From: an uncultured Sutterella sp.
GTDB taxonomy: Bacteria; Pseudomonadota; Gammaproteobacteria; Burkholderiales; Burkholderiaceae_F
Length of the DNA: 64,000 bases
Reading direction: 5' to 3'
NCBI GenBank assembly: GCA_900767875.1
Contig: CAAGAT010000036.1
Location: 31,385 to 95,384, forward strand
A program made the translations under genes and the position numbers. This document shows positions 10,377 through 18,642 of this stretch, one piece after another (position 1 is the first letter of the stretch; every line of letters begins with the position of its first letter). The notes beneath the pieces are model-generated. The model saw only the letters and a program-made list of their open reading frames with translations, was not told the origin of the DNA and made no database searches.

Positions 10377-10844
10377 TTAGGCGCGGCGGCCGGGACGGTG
10401 GCGGCGGATGGCGCTTTCCTGCTCCTTGCGCAGGGCCAGGGCTTTGAGGGAGGTGGTGACCTCCAGGGCGAAAAAGACCGTGGAGCACACGATCAGGCCC
10501 ACACAACAGAGCAGCAGCACGTGTTTGGCCATCAGCAGATCCACCCCGAAGAGCCCCTCAAGGGTGGAGGCCAGAACCAGCAGGCCGGAACTGGCCGCCG
10601 ACAGGACCACGAAAAGAATGGCCCGGCGCAGCAGCTCGGCGCGGTGATAGTTCAGGATCAGGCGCTCTTCGATCCCCGGATCAAAGTCCGGAGACAGGCT
10701 CTGCTGGCGCAGGTTGTCGCGCACGCGATCGCACGCCTGCGCGTAGCGCGCCGACATGGCCATGAGCAGCAAGCCCACGCCCGAGATGAGCGTAATGGGT
10801 GTCAGCGCCGAGCTCAGAATGGTCGCAAAGTCAATGTGAAGCAT
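10377..10844 (-). CDS. DUF2721 family membrane protein (copy 2)
   Basis: A 155-residue paralogue of the following gene. It shares SALTPITLISGVGLLLM, the MSARYAQ segment and HRAELLRRAILFVVLSAASSG, with three predicted helices. It differs by a basic C-terminal tail (residues 138-155, rich in R and H) that probably sits in the cytoplasm. It is the first gene of the two-gene unit and starts 57 bp from the stop of the YbaK-type gene on the same strand. No function is known for the family. Confidence 0.82.
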   Translation of the reverse strand: MLHIDFATILSSALTPITLISGVGLLLMAMSARYAQACDRVRDNLRQQSLSPDFDPGIEERLILNYHRAELLRRAILFVVLSAASSGLLVLASTLEGLFGVDLLMAKHVLLLCCVGLIVCSTVFFALEVTTSLKALALRKEQESAIRRHRPGRRA

Positions 10845-10900
10845 CGCAAAGACTCAAAAAAACAAAGGGATTCAGAAGGCAAGAAAAGACCCCGAGAATT

Positions 10901-11404
10901 TTAAGCCTTTTCTTCTTCCTCCCGCAGAAAATCGATTTGGCGGGGTGCGACGATACGGTGAAAGTCTTCGGTGTTGATGATGATCGACACGTCGCGGGCG
11001 CCCGCGTTAAAGGCCAGTTCCTCATAACGGGTAAAGAGCGTGGGGTCGGCCACGCCCAGAAGCTTGTCGTGCAGCGCCACGGGCGGCACGGCCCCGAGAA
11101 TGCAGCCCGTCAGTTCCATCACTTCCTCGGGACTGCAAAGGCCGGCGCGGGTGGCTCCGAGCGCATGGGCTAGCTTTTTGAGGTCGGCCTGCTTGTCGGC
11201 GGGCAGCACCGCGAGCACGTACTGCTTGACGCCGTTGCCCTTGGCCATGCACACCAGGGCCTTGGCCCCCTGACCGACTTCGGTGCCGCGCACCTTGGCG
11301 ACCGATTCGCTCGAGCGATCGCCCGCGGGGTGGTGCAGCACGCGGTAGCGGGCCTGACCGGCATCAAAAAGGGCGCAAAGCTTTTCCAGAACGTTTTCAA
11401 CCAT
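10901..11404 (-). CDS. YbaK/EbsC-type aminoacyl-tRNA deacylase domain protein
   Basis: A 167-residue single-domain protein of the YbaK/ProX deacylase superfamily, which hydrolyses mischarged aminoacyl-tRNA in trans. Recognisable features are the lysine-containing core strand GAKALVCMAKG, the LGATRAGLCSPEEV turn and the GCILGAVPPVAL loop that shapes the substrate pocket. The length and the AGARDVSIIINTEDF ending fit the stand-alone YeaK/ProX-like branch better than classic YbaK. Which misacylated tRNA it edits cannot be read from the sequence. It probably heads a minus-strand unit that continues into the DUF2721 pair. Confidence 0.8.
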   Translation of the reverse strand: MVENVLEKLCALFDAGQARYRVLHHPAGDRSSESVAKVRGTEVGQGAKALVCMAKGNGVKQYVLAVLPADKQADLKKLAHALGATRAGLCSPEEVMELTGCILGAVPPVALHDKLLGVADPTLFTRYEELAFNAGARDVSIIINTEDFHRIVAPRQIDFLREEEEKA

Positions 11405-11554
11405 GACGGATTTCCCCTCAAAGCAAGGACTGCAAACGATGGGATGATAAGACGGCGCGCGGGCAAATGCGCGGCCCGGCCGCGGCCTGCCTTAAAATGT
11501 GCGCCATCGGCGCTGCGCCCATCGGCGTTTTCGCCGCCCTCTTGAGTAAAAGAC

Positions 11555-11977
11555 ATGGTTCAAGGAACTGTCCTGGGATTTGATTTCGGCGAAAAGCGCA
11601 TCGGCGTGTCCGTGGGCTCGACCCTGACGGGCTCGGCCCGACCGCTTTGCATCATCGATGCGGCCGCCGGGCGCGAGGCCAAGTGGAACGCCGTCGACGC
11701 GCTCGTGCGCGAGTGGGATCCGGCCGCCTTCGTGGTGGGGCTGCCCACCCGTGTGGACGGCACGGCCGAACCGGCCACCCGCATGGCCCTTAATTTTGCC
11801 AAGCGCCTTTATGCGCGCACCAAGCGGGCCGTCTACATGACCGACGAGCGTTTTTCCTCGGTGGTGGTCGACGACGGCACGGGTGCCTTTGACGACAAGT
11901 CGGCGGCGGTGATTTTGCAGCAGTGGTTCGACGAGGGCTCTCCGGAGCGCTCGGCCAACGAGATCCGGATTTCCTAA
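11555..11977 (+). CDS. ruvX: RuvX/YqgF Holliday junction resolvase-like nuclease
   Basis: A 140-residue RNase H-fold protein. The motif FDFGEKRIGVSVG (residues 9-21) contains the first catalytic aspartate, VVGLPTRVDG holds the central strand and loop, and DERFSS with DDKSAAVILQQWFD gives the C-terminal acidic residues. YqgF/RuvX proteins are implicated in 16S pre-rRNA 5' maturation and have been proposed as Holliday junction resolvases. Length is normal (E. coli YqgF: 138). It is followed after 12 bp by the acyltransferase gene and may be cotranscribed with it. The usual beta-proteobacterial partners yqgE and pyrR are not adjacent. Confidence 0.9.
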   Translation: MVQGTVLGFDFGEKRIGVSVGSTLTGSARPLCIIDAAAGREAKWNAVDALVREWDPAAFVVGLPTRVDGTAEPATRMALNFAKRLYARTKRAVYMTDERFSSVVVDDGTGAFDDKSAAVILQQWFDEGSPERSANEIRIS

Positions 11978-11989
11978 AGGAAACTGAAA

Positions 11990-12835
11990 ATGCACGTATT
12001 GATCGGGGCGGTGCGTTTTGCCGCCGTGTTTGTCTACATCCTGTGCTGTTTTGTGATCATCTTCGGGGTGTTTCCCTTCGCGAGCCCCGAAGGCAAGGGC
12101 CGCGTCATCCGCCGCTGGTCGGCTCGTCTGCTGCGCTGGCTCGGCGTTAAGGTTAAGGTCGTGGGCTCGTACGCCGGCGACGCCCGTGTGCGCGACTGCG
12201 GCCGCACGCCCGGCCAGGGCGGCCGTCTGATCGTCTCCAACCACGTCTCCTTTTTGGACATCTTTGCCCTCAATTCGGTCATGCCCTCGGCTTTCGTGGC
12301 CAAGGCTGAGATCGCCCGCTGGCCGGTCTTCGGCATGATCGCCTCATCGGTCGACACCGTCTTTATCGAGCGCGGCAACCGCCGCTCGCTTCTGGCCACG
12401 GCCGAAGCCATCTCCGCGGCCCTCGCGCAGGGACGCAACCTTTTGATGTTCCCCGAAGGGACCACTTCGGACGGGTTGGCGCTCAAAAAATTGCACGGCA
12501 ACCTCATGGAAGGGGCCGTGCGGCGTCAGGCCGAGGTCATTCCCATCGTGCTGCGCTACAAGACGCACGGGCAGGTGACGACCACGCCGGCCTACGTCGG
12601 CGACGTGGGGCTTTTCGAGTGCCTCTGGAAGGTGGTGACGATGGACGAGCTCGTGCTCGAAATTCATCTGCTCTCGCCGCGGCGCGGCGACAACCGCCAC
12701 GAGCTGTGCCGTCTTGTCAGTCACGACATGTGCGCCGTGATCGGCTGCGAGGATCCGCTCGCGGAACCCGCCCCGAGCGCCGAGAGCGTGCCGTCGCCCG
12801 CCCCCGTGGCCGCCTCTCAAAAGGAGCTTGCCTGA
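11990..12835 (+). CDS. 1-acylglycerol-3-phosphate acyltransferase-like (PlsC family)
   Basis: A 281-residue membrane-anchored acyltransferase. One hydrophobic N-terminal segment (residues 5-32) precedes the PlsC domain, with the catalytic HX4D motif NHVSFLD (H85, D90), a substrate-binding FIERGNRRS segment and FPEGT (154-158). These transfer acyl groups to lysophosphatidate or similar acceptors such as lyso-ornithine lipid. The last 35 residues are Pro/Ala-rich and probably disordered. The next gene begins one base after its stop, and an AAGGAG ribosome binding site for that gene lies inside the end of this one. The exact acceptor is uncertain. Confidence 0.85.
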   Translation: MHVLIGAVRFAAVFVYILCCFVIIFGVFPFASPEGKGRVIRRWSARLLRWLGVKVKVVGSYAGDARVRDCGRTPGQGGRLIVSNHVSFLDIFALNSVMPSAFVAKAEIARWPVFGMIASSVDTVFIERGNRRSLLATAEAISAALAQGRNLLMFPEGTTSDGLALKKLHGNLMEGAVRRQAEVIPIVLRYKTHGQVTTTPAYVGDVGLFECLWKVVTMDELVLEIHLLSPRRGDNRHELCRLVSHDMCAVIGCEDPLAEPAPSAESVPSPAPVAASQKELA

Positions 12836-12836
12836 G

Positions 12837-13331
12837 ATGAGCGTTGCCATTGCCAAACTCGTGGTGACCGTCTCGGCCAAGGATCTGGACGAGATGAACC
12901 ACGTCAACAACGTCGTCTATATGCGCTGGATGGAAATGGCCGCGCGTGAGGGCAGCGCGCAGGCGGGCTGGCCCACCGAGCGGTATTTCCGCGAAGGCAT
13001 CGCTGCCTGGGTCGTGCGCAAGCACTGGATCGAGTACCTGCGCGAGTGCCGCCTGGGCGACACGGTGGAGATCTACACCTGGGTGCAGGACTTTGTGGCC
13101 AACATGAGCCTGCGCCGCTACGCCATGAAGGTCAACGGTAAGCTCTGTTGCACGGCCGCCACCGAATGGGCCTTTGTGGATCTGAAAACCCGGCGCTTGG
13201 GCCAAGTGCCCGAGGCGGTGACCTCGGCCTTCGAACTCGTGCCCGAGGGCGACGAGCGGCTCAAGGCCCTGGGGATCGCCCGGCCGGTACGGTACCTGCC
13301 CACGGCCATGCGCACGGCGCACGAGGCCTGA
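12837..13331 (+). CDS. Hotdog-fold acyl thioesterase (YbgC/FadM type)
   Basis: A 164-residue 4HBT-family thioesterase. The motif DEMNHVNNVVYMRWME (around residues 18-33) is the family signature, with the asparagine-rich turn and following helix forming the active site. YLRECRLGDTVEIYTW is the second core strand. The start is the ATG at 12837, 10 bases after AAGGAG; an in-frame TTG at 12828 is too close to that site. It is coupled to the PlsC-like gene, so the pair may handle acyl chains together. APE clusters usually include a thioesterase of this fold (ApeK) and none is present in the APE operon here, so this gene is a possible stand-in, without proof. Confidence 0.82.
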   Translation: MSVAIAKLVVTVSAKDLDEMNHVNNVVYMRWMEMAAREGSAQAGWPTERYFREGIAAWVVRKHWIEYLRECRLGDTVEIYTWVQDFVANMSLRRYAMKVNGKLCCTAATEWAFVDLKTRRLGQVPEAVTSAFELVPEGDERLKALGIARPVRYLPTAMRTAHEA

Positions 13332-13470
13332 TGCGCGCGGGCCACACCCGCCGACATTTTCAATGGTTTGGCCCTCGGGCGGCGTCTTTTTTCGTGAGAT
13401 AATCCGAGCGTATCCGCGGTCATGAACGAAAGTTCAGGGGCGGTTGCGCTCCATCGTTTTCTCTTTTGCT

Positions 13471-14280
13471 ATGTCTTTATCCGATCCTTTTCTGAGTATT
13501 GAGGACGTTACCTTCAGCTACGGCAACGGGCGCGTGATCCTCAACGACGTGACGCTCACCTTCGGGCGCGGTCAGGTCGTGGCGATCATGGGCGGGTCGG
13601 GCATGGGAAAAACGACCCTTTTAAAGCTCATCGGCGGCCTGATCCGTCCGCAAAAGGGCAGGATCCTGTTTGACGGCACCGACATTGCGCAGGCCGACGC
13701 CAAGACGCTCTTTCGCGTGCGCCGCAAGATGGGCATGCTCTTTCAGTTCGGAGCGCTTTTCACCGACATGTCTGTGTTTGAAAACGTGGCTTTCCCCTTG
13801 CGGGAACAAACGCAGTTTGACGACGAGATGATCCGCGACCTCGTGTTGATGAAGCTCGATGCGGTCGGGCTGCGTGGGGCGGCTGAGCTCATGCCGAGCG
13901 CCATTTCGGGCGGCATGGCCCGCCGTGTGGCCCTGGCGCGCGCCATTGCCCTCGATCCCGAGCTCATCATGTACGACGAGCCCTTCGCGGGTCTTGATCC
14001 CATCTCGATGGGCATCACGGCGCAGTTGATCCGCAAGCTCACCGACGCGCTGCAGGCCACGGCCATCGTCGTGACGCACGACGTGGCCGAGACCTTTGCG
14101 ATCGCCGACTACGTCTATATGGTCAACGCCGGCCGCATCGCCGCGCACGGCACGCCCGAAAAGCTCACGGCCTCGACCGATCCGTACGTGCGCCAGTTTC
14201 TCAAGGGCGAGCCCGACGGCCCGGTGGCCTTCCATTACCCGGCCCGAAGCGTCGGGGAAGAATTCGGAGTGCGCTCATGA
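13471..14280 (+). CDS. mlaF: Phospholipid ABC transporter ATP-binding protein MlaF
   Basis: A 269-residue ATPase of the MlaFEDB complex, which moves phospholipids between inner membrane and periplasmic MlaC to keep outer-membrane asymmetry. Walker A GGSGMGKT is at residues 41-48, the Q-loop is LFQFGALFTD, the signature is SGGMARRVALARA and Walker B is LIMYDEPFAGLDP, with the switch histidine in VVTHD. It is the first gene of a six-gene mla run. The ATG at 13471 is used rather than an upstream TTG at 13444, which has no support. The stop overlaps mlaE (ATGA at 14277). Confidence 0.95.
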   Translation: MSLSDPFLSIEDVTFSYGNGRVILNDVTLTFGRGQVVAIMGGSGMGKTTLLKLIGGLIRPQKGRILFDGTDIAQADAKTLFRVRRKMGMLFQFGALFTDMSVFENVAFPLREQTQFDDEMIRDLVLMKLDAVGLRGAAELMPSAISGGMARRVALARAIALDPELIMYDEPFAGLDPISMGITAQLIRKLTDALQATAIVVTHDVAETFAIADYVYMVNAGRIAAHGTPEKLTASTDPYVRQFLKGEPDGPVAFHYPARSVGEEFGVRS

Positions 14281-15062
14281 GTGCGTTGACGGACTTTTTC
14301 TGCTGGCTCGGCCGCTACAGCATTCTGCAGATTCGGGCGATCGGCAAGCTCACGCTCTTTTCGCTGCAGGTTTTCCGCAATCTGCCCGGCGCGCTGGCGC
14401 GCTTTTATCTGATTGCGCAGCAGACGCACTTCATCGGCAACTATTCGCTGTCGATCATCACCGTCTCGGGCCTTTTCGTGGGTTTCGTGCTCGGGCTGCA
14501 GGGTTACTACACGCTGGTGCGTTACGGCAGCGAGCAGGCGCTGGGCGTGCTGGTGGCCCTCTCGCTCATGCGAGAGCTCGGGCCCGTGGTGGCCGCGCTG
14601 TTGTTTGCCGGCCGGGCGGGGACGTCGCTGACGGCCGAAATCGGCCTCATGCGCTCGGGCGAGCAGCTGGCGGCCATGGAAATGATGGGCGTCGATCCGA
14701 TCCGCCGCATCGTCGTGCCGCGCTTTCTGGGCACGGTCATTTCGATGCCGGTGCTGGCGATGATCTTTTCGGCCGTGGGCATCGTGGGTGCCTGGATCGT
14801 GGGTGTGGGCCTGATCGGCACCGACAACGGCGCGTTCTGGTCGCAGATGCAGGACGGCGTGGACTTTTTCTCGGACGTGCTCAACGGCGTGTTCAAGAGC
14901 TTTATTTTCGGCATTGCGGTCGGTCTGATCGCACTCTTTCAAGGCTACATTGCCCGTCCCACGCCCGAGGGCGTCTCGCAGGCCACGACCCGCACCGTCG
15001 TGGTGAGCTCGCTTTTGGTCCTGGGGCTGGACTTCATCATGACGGCCTTTATGTTCTCCTGA
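14277..15062 (+). CDS. mlaE: Phospholipid ABC transporter permease MlaE
   Basis: A 261-residue MlaE-family permease with five to six membrane helices. The conserved RELGPVVAALLFAGRAGTS segment (residues 99-117) is the family hallmark that contacts MlaF, followed by TAEIGLMRSGEQLAAMEMM. Length matches E. coli MlaE (260). It overlaps mlaF by 4 bases and is followed by mlaD after 38 bp. It forms the transmembrane dimer of the Mla inner-membrane complex. Confidence 0.95.
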   Translation: MSALTDFFCWLGRYSILQIRAIGKLTLFSLQVFRNLPGALARFYLIAQQTHFIGNYSLSIITVSGLFVGFVLGLQGYYTLVRYGSEQALGVLVALSLMRELGPVVAALLFAGRAGTSLTAEIGLMRSGEQLAAMEMMGVDPIRRIVVPRFLGTVISMPVLAMIFSAVGIVGAWIVGVGLIGTDNGAFWSQMQDGVDFFSDVLNGVFKSFIFGIAVGLIALFQGYIARPTPEGVSQATTRTVVVSSLLVLGLDFIMTAFMFS

Positions 15063-15100
15063 TGAAAAGGCGTTTCTGAGCGAAATTTGGTGAAAAAACT

Positions 15101-15577
15101 ATGCAACGCAGAACATTGGAATTTTGTGTGGGGCTCTTTGTGCTGATGGGCTTTGTGGCCCTGCTCTTCGTGTCGCTGCAGGCGGCCAATCTGGGCAACT
15201 TCAGCTTCAACGCCAAGACCTACGAACTCAACGCCAACTTCGACAACATCGGCGGCCTCAAGCCGCGCGCGCCCGTCAAGAGCGCCGGCGTGGTCGTCGG
15301 CCGCGTCAAGGCCATCAACTTTGACCCGACCACCTTCCAGGCCCATGTGCTCCTCAATATCGATTCGGCCTACCAATTCCCCGAAGACAGCTCGGCGCAG
15401 ATTCTCACGGCCGGCCTTTTGGGTGAACAGTACGTGGGCATTTCCGCGGGCGGCGCCGACGGCAACATGCAGCCCGGCGCACGCTTTGAGCAGACGCAGT
15501 CGGCCGTGGTGCTCGAAAACCTCATCAGCCAGTTCATGCTGCAGTTTGCCGAAAAGGGGTCCTCGGACGGCAAGTAA
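15101..15577 (+). CDS. mlaD: Phospholipid-binding MCE protein MlaD
   Basis: A 158-residue protein with one N-terminal membrane anchor (residues 8-27) and a single MCE domain. The motifs FDNIGGLKPRAPVKSAGVVVGRV and ILTAGLLGEQYVGI are the typical MCE core and pore-loop strands. It forms the periplasmic hexameric ring through which lipids pass. It is slightly shorter than E. coli MlaD (183) because the C-terminal tail is short. It is in the mla operon, with mlaA 26 bp downstream. Confidence 0.93.
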   Translation: MQRRTLEFCVGLFVLMGFVALLFVSLQAANLGNFSFNAKTYELNANFDNIGGLKPRAPVKSAGVVVGRVKAINFDPTTFQAHVLLNIDSAYQFPEDSSAQILTAGLLGEQYVGISAGGADGNMQPGARFEQTQSAVVLENLISQFMLQFAEKGSSDGK

Positions 15578-15603
15578 TCCGACTTTTGACCAGATAAAAA
15601 GAA

Positions 15604-16380
15604 ATGAAAACCCTCAGCAAGATTCTTCTGACGATGAGTGCGGCCGCCGCGCTTTCGGGCTGCGTGACGGTGCCCGACAACGCCGGCCAGGATCCGTCCG
15701 ACCCCTGGGAAAAGGTCAACCGCAACACCTTCGCCTTTAATCAGAAGGTGGACACCTATGTGCTCACGCCCGTGGCCAAGGGCTACGAATTCGTGGTGCC
15801 CGAATACGCCCGCGAGCGCATCGGCAACTTTTACGTCAACCTCGGCGAGCCGGCCAACGTGATGAACAACGCCCTGCAGGGCAAGGGAGAGGGCGCTTTG
15901 GTGAGCCTCTTTCGCCTCATGATCAACACGACGTTGGGCCTCGGCGGCATGTTTGACGTGGCGGGCACCGCCGGCAATCAGCCCGTGCGTCGCGAGGACT
16001 TCGGCCAGACGCTGGCCGTCTGGGGTGTGGGCAACGGCCCGTATTTCGTCATTCCGTTCCTCGGGCCCTCGACCGTGCGCGACACGGCCGGTCTGGGCGT
16101 CGACTACGTGAGCGCGCCGCAGACTTGGCTCGACGGCGGCTGGGCCGAATGGGGCGCCTGGGGCGTGGAGGCGGTGGATTTTCGCCTGCGCATGATGCCG
16201 GCCACGGATGTTCTCAAGGGCGCGGTCGATCCCTATCTGATGGCGCGAGAGGCCTATCTGTCCTCGCGTCGCAATGCGATTTACGACGGCAATCCGCCGA
16301 TGGATTTCCCGCCGGACGAATTTGAAGACGAGGACAGCGCCGAGGCGGGCGATCAGCCCGCCGATGGCGCAAAGGAGTAA
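15604..16380 (+). CDS. mlaA: Outer-membrane lipid asymmetry lipoprotein MlaA (VacJ)
   Basis: A 258-residue lipoprotein. The signal peptide ends in a lipobox LSGC (Cys19), followed by DPWEKVNRNTFAFN, the hallmark of MlaA/VacJ. The FRLMINTTLGLGGMFDVA and VWGVGNGPYFVIPFLGPS segments build the ring that removes mislocalised phospholipids from the outer leaflet and passes them to MlaC. The C-terminal 25 residues are acidic and likely disordered. Its position inside the operon, between mlaD and mlaC, differs from E. coli, where mlaA is unlinked. Confidence 0.94.
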   Translation: MKTLSKILLTMSAAAALSGCVTVPDNAGQDPSDPWEKVNRNTFAFNQKVDTYVLTPVAKGYEFVVPEYARERIGNFYVNLGEPANVMNNALQGKGEGALVSLFRLMINTTLGLGGMFDVAGTAGNQPVRREDFGQTLAVWGVGNGPYFVIPFLGPSTVRDTAGLGVDYVSAPQTWLDGGWAEWGAWGVEAVDFRLRMMPATDVLKGAVDPYLMAREAYLSSRRNAIYDGNPPMDFPPDEFEDEDSAEAGDQPADGAKE

Positions 16381-16386
16381 GGAGCC

Positions 16387-17049
16387 ATGCTCAACCGGAT
16401 CATTGGACGCCGCGCTCTGCTGACGGCCTGCGCGGCCGCCGTCCTGACGGCCGCCGTGCCCTTTGCGGGTGCCCGGGCCGCCGCCCCCGACCCCAAGGGC
16501 TCGCCCGACGAGTGGATTGTGGCGCTCTCCAACAAGGTGCTCGGCGACATCCGCGGCGACGCCAAGCTCAACCAGGCCGATTTGACCACCGTGCGCCGCT
16601 ACGTCAACGATCAGATCATGCCGGTCATCGACTTTGAGCGCATGACCCGCACGGCCGTCGGTCCCAAGTGGCGTCAGGCAAGCAAAGAGCAGCGCACCGA
16701 GCTCATGGATCTGTTCCGCGAGCAGCTCATCCGTGTGTACTCCGGCGCCCTGGCCACCATCAAGGATCAGACCGTCAAGCTCGCGCCCAACCGCGTCAAG
16801 CCCACGGCCACCGACGCCATCGTGCGCACCCTGCTGGTCGCGCCGGGCAAGCCCGACATCCGCATGAACTATCGCCTTAAGAAGATCAAGAGCGAGTGGC
16901 GCATCATCGACGTCGATGTCGAAGGCATCTGGGTCGTGGACAACTATCGCACGCAGTTTTCGAGCGTGGCCAATCAGTCGGGCATTGAAGGCCTGATCAA
17001 GACCCTGCGCGAAAAGAACGAGCAGGCGGCCAAAGATGCGGGTCAGTGA
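16387..17049 (+). CDS. mlaC: Periplasmic phospholipid shuttle MlaC
   Basis: A 220-residue periplasmic protein of the Ttg2D/MlaC family. The signal peptide (about residues 1-31) has a twin arginine (IGRRALLTA) followed by a hydrophobic stretch and an AXA site, so Tat export is possible, though most MlaC proteins use Sec. The core motifs VIDFERMTRTAVGPKWRQAS and WRIIDVDVEGIWVVDNYRTQF shape the lipid pocket. It begins 6 bp after mlaA, and its 3' end overlaps mlaB by 14 bases. Confidence 0.93.
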   Translation: MLNRIIGRRALLTACAAAVLTAAVPFAGARAAAPDPKGSPDEWIVALSNKVLGDIRGDAKLNQADLTTVRRYVNDQIMPVIDFERMTRTAVGPKWRQASKEQRTELMDLFREQLIRVYSGALATIKDQTVKLAPNRVKPTATDAIVRTLLVAPGKPDIRMNYRLKKIKSEWRIIDVDVEGIWVVDNYRTQFSSVANQSGIEGLIKTLREKNEQAAKDAGQ

Positions 17050-17305
17050 GCAAAAGATTTCCCGCGGCAACGCCGTGGCCGTCAAGGCGTCGGTGCTTGA
17101 GGCGGCCCGCGCCGGTGACGACACGCTCGATCTGAGCGGCGTCACCAGTGTGGACTCGACCTCGGTGTCGATCCTGATGTCTTGGGTGCGCGAGCTACAA
17201 CACGCCGGCCGCACGCCGCGCGTGCTCGGGGTGCCCGAGAAGATGCGCTCCCTGATGAAGCTTTACGGGGTCGAGCATCTGCTTGAGCCCTTCTTCGTGG
17301 CCTGA
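17036..17305 (+). CDS. mlaB: STAS-domain protein MlaB
   Basis: An 89-residue cytoplasmic STAS-domain protein. The TLDLSGVTSVDSTSVSILMSWVR segment carries the conserved aspartate and serine/threonine cluster of the STAS fold. In the Mla complex MlaB binds MlaF and is needed for its assembly and ATPase activity. Length is close to E. coli MlaB (97). It overlaps mlaC by 14 bases and closes the operon, completing the set F, E, D, A, C, B. Confidence 0.9.
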   Translation: MRVSEQKISRGNAVAVKASVLEAARAGDDTLDLSGVTSVDSTSVSILMSWVRELQHAGRTPRVLGVPEKMRSLMKLYGVEHLLEPFFVA

Positions 17306-17358
17306 GAGGGCTCGGGCGGGGGAGAAAAACGGGGGCCATATATTTGTCGGCAAGGCTC

Positions 17359-17387
17359 TTGACAAATCAAAAAAGACCTGAAATAAT
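17359..17387 (+). promoter_or_regulatory. Sigma-70 promoter for tRNA(CAT)
   Basis: Consensus -35 TTGACA at 17359-17364, a 17-bp AT-rich spacer, and -10 AATAAT at 17382-17387. The predicted transcription start is a few bases before the tRNA at 17399. Confidence 0.8.
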
Positions 17388-17398
17388 CCCCCTTTCTC

Positions 17399-17475
17399 GG
17401 CGCATTAGCTCAGTCGGTTAGAGCAGAGGAATCATAATCCTTGTGTCCGCGGTTCGAGTCCGTGATGCGCCACCA
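17399..17475 (+). tRNA. tRNA-Met (anticodon CAT)
   Basis: A 77-nt tRNA with a 7-bp acceptor stem GGCGCAT/ATGCGCC, D arm GCTC/GAGC, anticodon loop ATCATAA and an encoded CCA end. CAT anticodons can belong to elongator Met or, after lysidine modification, to Ile(AUA). The sequence is not the initiator type because the acceptor begins with a full G-C pair. Elongator Met is the default call and Ile2 cannot be excluded by eye. Confidence 0.88.
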
Positions 17476-17511
17476 GATTCTTCCGGATCGTTTGCTAAGG
17501 AACGGTTCAGG

Positions 17512-17556
17512 AAAAAAAGCCGCAATCCCTGCATAATACGGGCTTGCGGCTTTTTT
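17512..17556 (+). terminator. Rho-independent terminator after tRNA(CAT)
   Basis: Stem GCCGCAA (17519-17525) / TTGCGGC (17544-17550), with an A-run before it and six Ts after it, just ahead of hisE. Confidence 0.85.
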
Positions 17557-17602
17557 GCATTTTGTCTTCGTCGCGGCCGCCGACGCTACGGGAGAGCAGT
17601 CA

Positions 17603-17974
17603 ATGGCCGATCATGAAGTGGTGTCCGATCAGTTGCCCGATCACGATGTGTCGGGCGTGCTTGCGGCGGTGGCCGACGTCATCGAATCGCGCAAGGGCGC
17701 CGATGCGCAGACGAGCTACGTGGCCAAACTCTTTTCCAAGGCACCCGACGGCGTTTTGAAGAAAATCGGCGAGGAGGCGGTCGAATGCGTGATGGCCGCC
17801 AAAGATGAAAGCCGCAAGGATATCATTTACGAAACGGCGGACCTGTGGTTTCACAGCCTCGTGATGCTGGCGCAGTACGGTCTGCGTCCCGAGCATGTGC
17901 TGGCCGAACTCGAACGCCGCGAAGGCCTGAGCGGGCTGGAGGAAAAGCGCCTGCGCTCGGCCTCGTCCAAGTAA
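17603..17974 (+). CDS. hisE: Phosphoribosyl-ATP pyrophosphatase
   Basis: A 123-residue MazG-fold enzyme catalysing the second step of histidine synthesis, phosphoribosyl-ATP to phosphoribosyl-AMP. The metal-binding acidic helices are visible as KKIGEEAVECVMAAKDE and DIIYETADLWFHSLVML. The ATG at 17603 is preferred over an in-frame ATG at 17555 that lies on the preceding terminator. It is separated from the other his genes (51.5-56.8 kb) and heads a hisE-hinT-tatABC unit, the order found downstream of hisI in many Burkholderiales. Confidence 0.92.
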   Translation: MADHEVVSDQLPDHDVSGVLAAVADVIESRKGADAQTSYVAKLFSKAPDGVLKKIGEEAVECVMAAKDESRKDIIYETADLWFHSLVMLAQYGLRPEHVLAELERREGLSGLEEKRLRSASSK

Positions 17975-17986
17975 GGGAGAAAAGCT

Positions 17987-18316
17987 ATGGACTGCATTTT
18001 CTGCAAAATCGCACACCGCGAAATCGGCACGCCCCTCATTTATGAAGACGACGACGTGGTGGCCTTCAACGACATCAATCCCAAGGCCCCCATTCATTTT
18101 CTGATCATCCCCAAAAAGCATATCGTTTCCCTGGCCGAAGCCGGCGCCGAAGACGCCGCCCTTCTCGGTAAAATGATCAATCTCGTGCCCGTCCTTGCCA
18201 AGAAGATGGGCTGCACGGGCGGTTTCCGCACCGTGATCAACACCGGCCGGGACGGCGGTCAGGAAGTTCCCCACCTTCACATCCACGTGCTGGGCGGTCC
18301 CCAGCCGTGGAAGTAA
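17987..18316 (+). CDS. hinT: HIT family purine nucleoside phosphoramidase-like protein
   Basis: A 109-residue histidine-triad protein. It starts with the zinc-binding CIFCKIAHREIG segment and ends with the triad VPHLHIHVLGG. HinT hydrolyses AMP-lysine-type phosphoramidates. Length and motifs are normal. It lies 12 bp after hisE and 62 bp before tatA, consistent with one transcript. Confidence 0.92.
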   Translation: MDCIFCKIAHREIGTPLIYEDDDVVAFNDINPKAPIHFLIIPKKHIVSLAEAGAEDAALLGKMINLVPVLAKKMGCTGGFRTVINTGRDGGQEVPHLHIHVLGGPQPWK

Positions 18317-18378
18317 GCGCCCCAATCGGGCACAATTCGCAAACCGAATTCTTTCGAAAACATTAGGAGTTATTCAAA

Positions 18379-18642
18379 ATGGGTTCCCTTTCGATTTGGC
18401 ACTGGCTCATCGTTCTGGTCATCGTCGTGCTCGTGTTCGGCACCGGCAAGCTCAAGAATATGGGCAAGGATCTGGGCGGCGCCATCAAGGGCTTTAAGGA
18501 AGGCATGAAGGAAGGCGACGGTGCCGACCCGAAGGCCGCCGGCGCCGCTCCCAAGCAGGTTGCCGCCGAAAAGGCCGCCGAAAAGCCCGCTGCCGCCGCC
18601 GAGACGATCGACGTCAAGGCCACGGAAAAGAAGGACGCCTAA
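18379..18642 (+). CDS. tatA: Sec-independent protein translocase TatA
   Basis: An 87-residue protein with a single N-terminal helix (WHWLIVLVIVVLVFG), then FGTGKL and the amphipathic helix KNMGKDLGGAIKGFKEGMKE that defines TatA. The C-terminal 45 residues are Ala/Lys-rich and flexible. TatA oligomers form the passage for folded, twin-arginine-signal proteins. Confidence 0.93.
   Translation: MGSLSIWHWLIVLVIVVLVFGTGKLKNMGKDLGGAIKGFKEGMKEGDGADPKAAGAAPKQVAAEKAAEKPAAAAETIDVKATEKKDA

Noticed and set aside
12837..13331. Naming the hotdog thioesterase as apeK
   Set aside because: It is coupled to a PlsC-type gene 20 kb from the APE operon; fold similarity alone does not justify the name.
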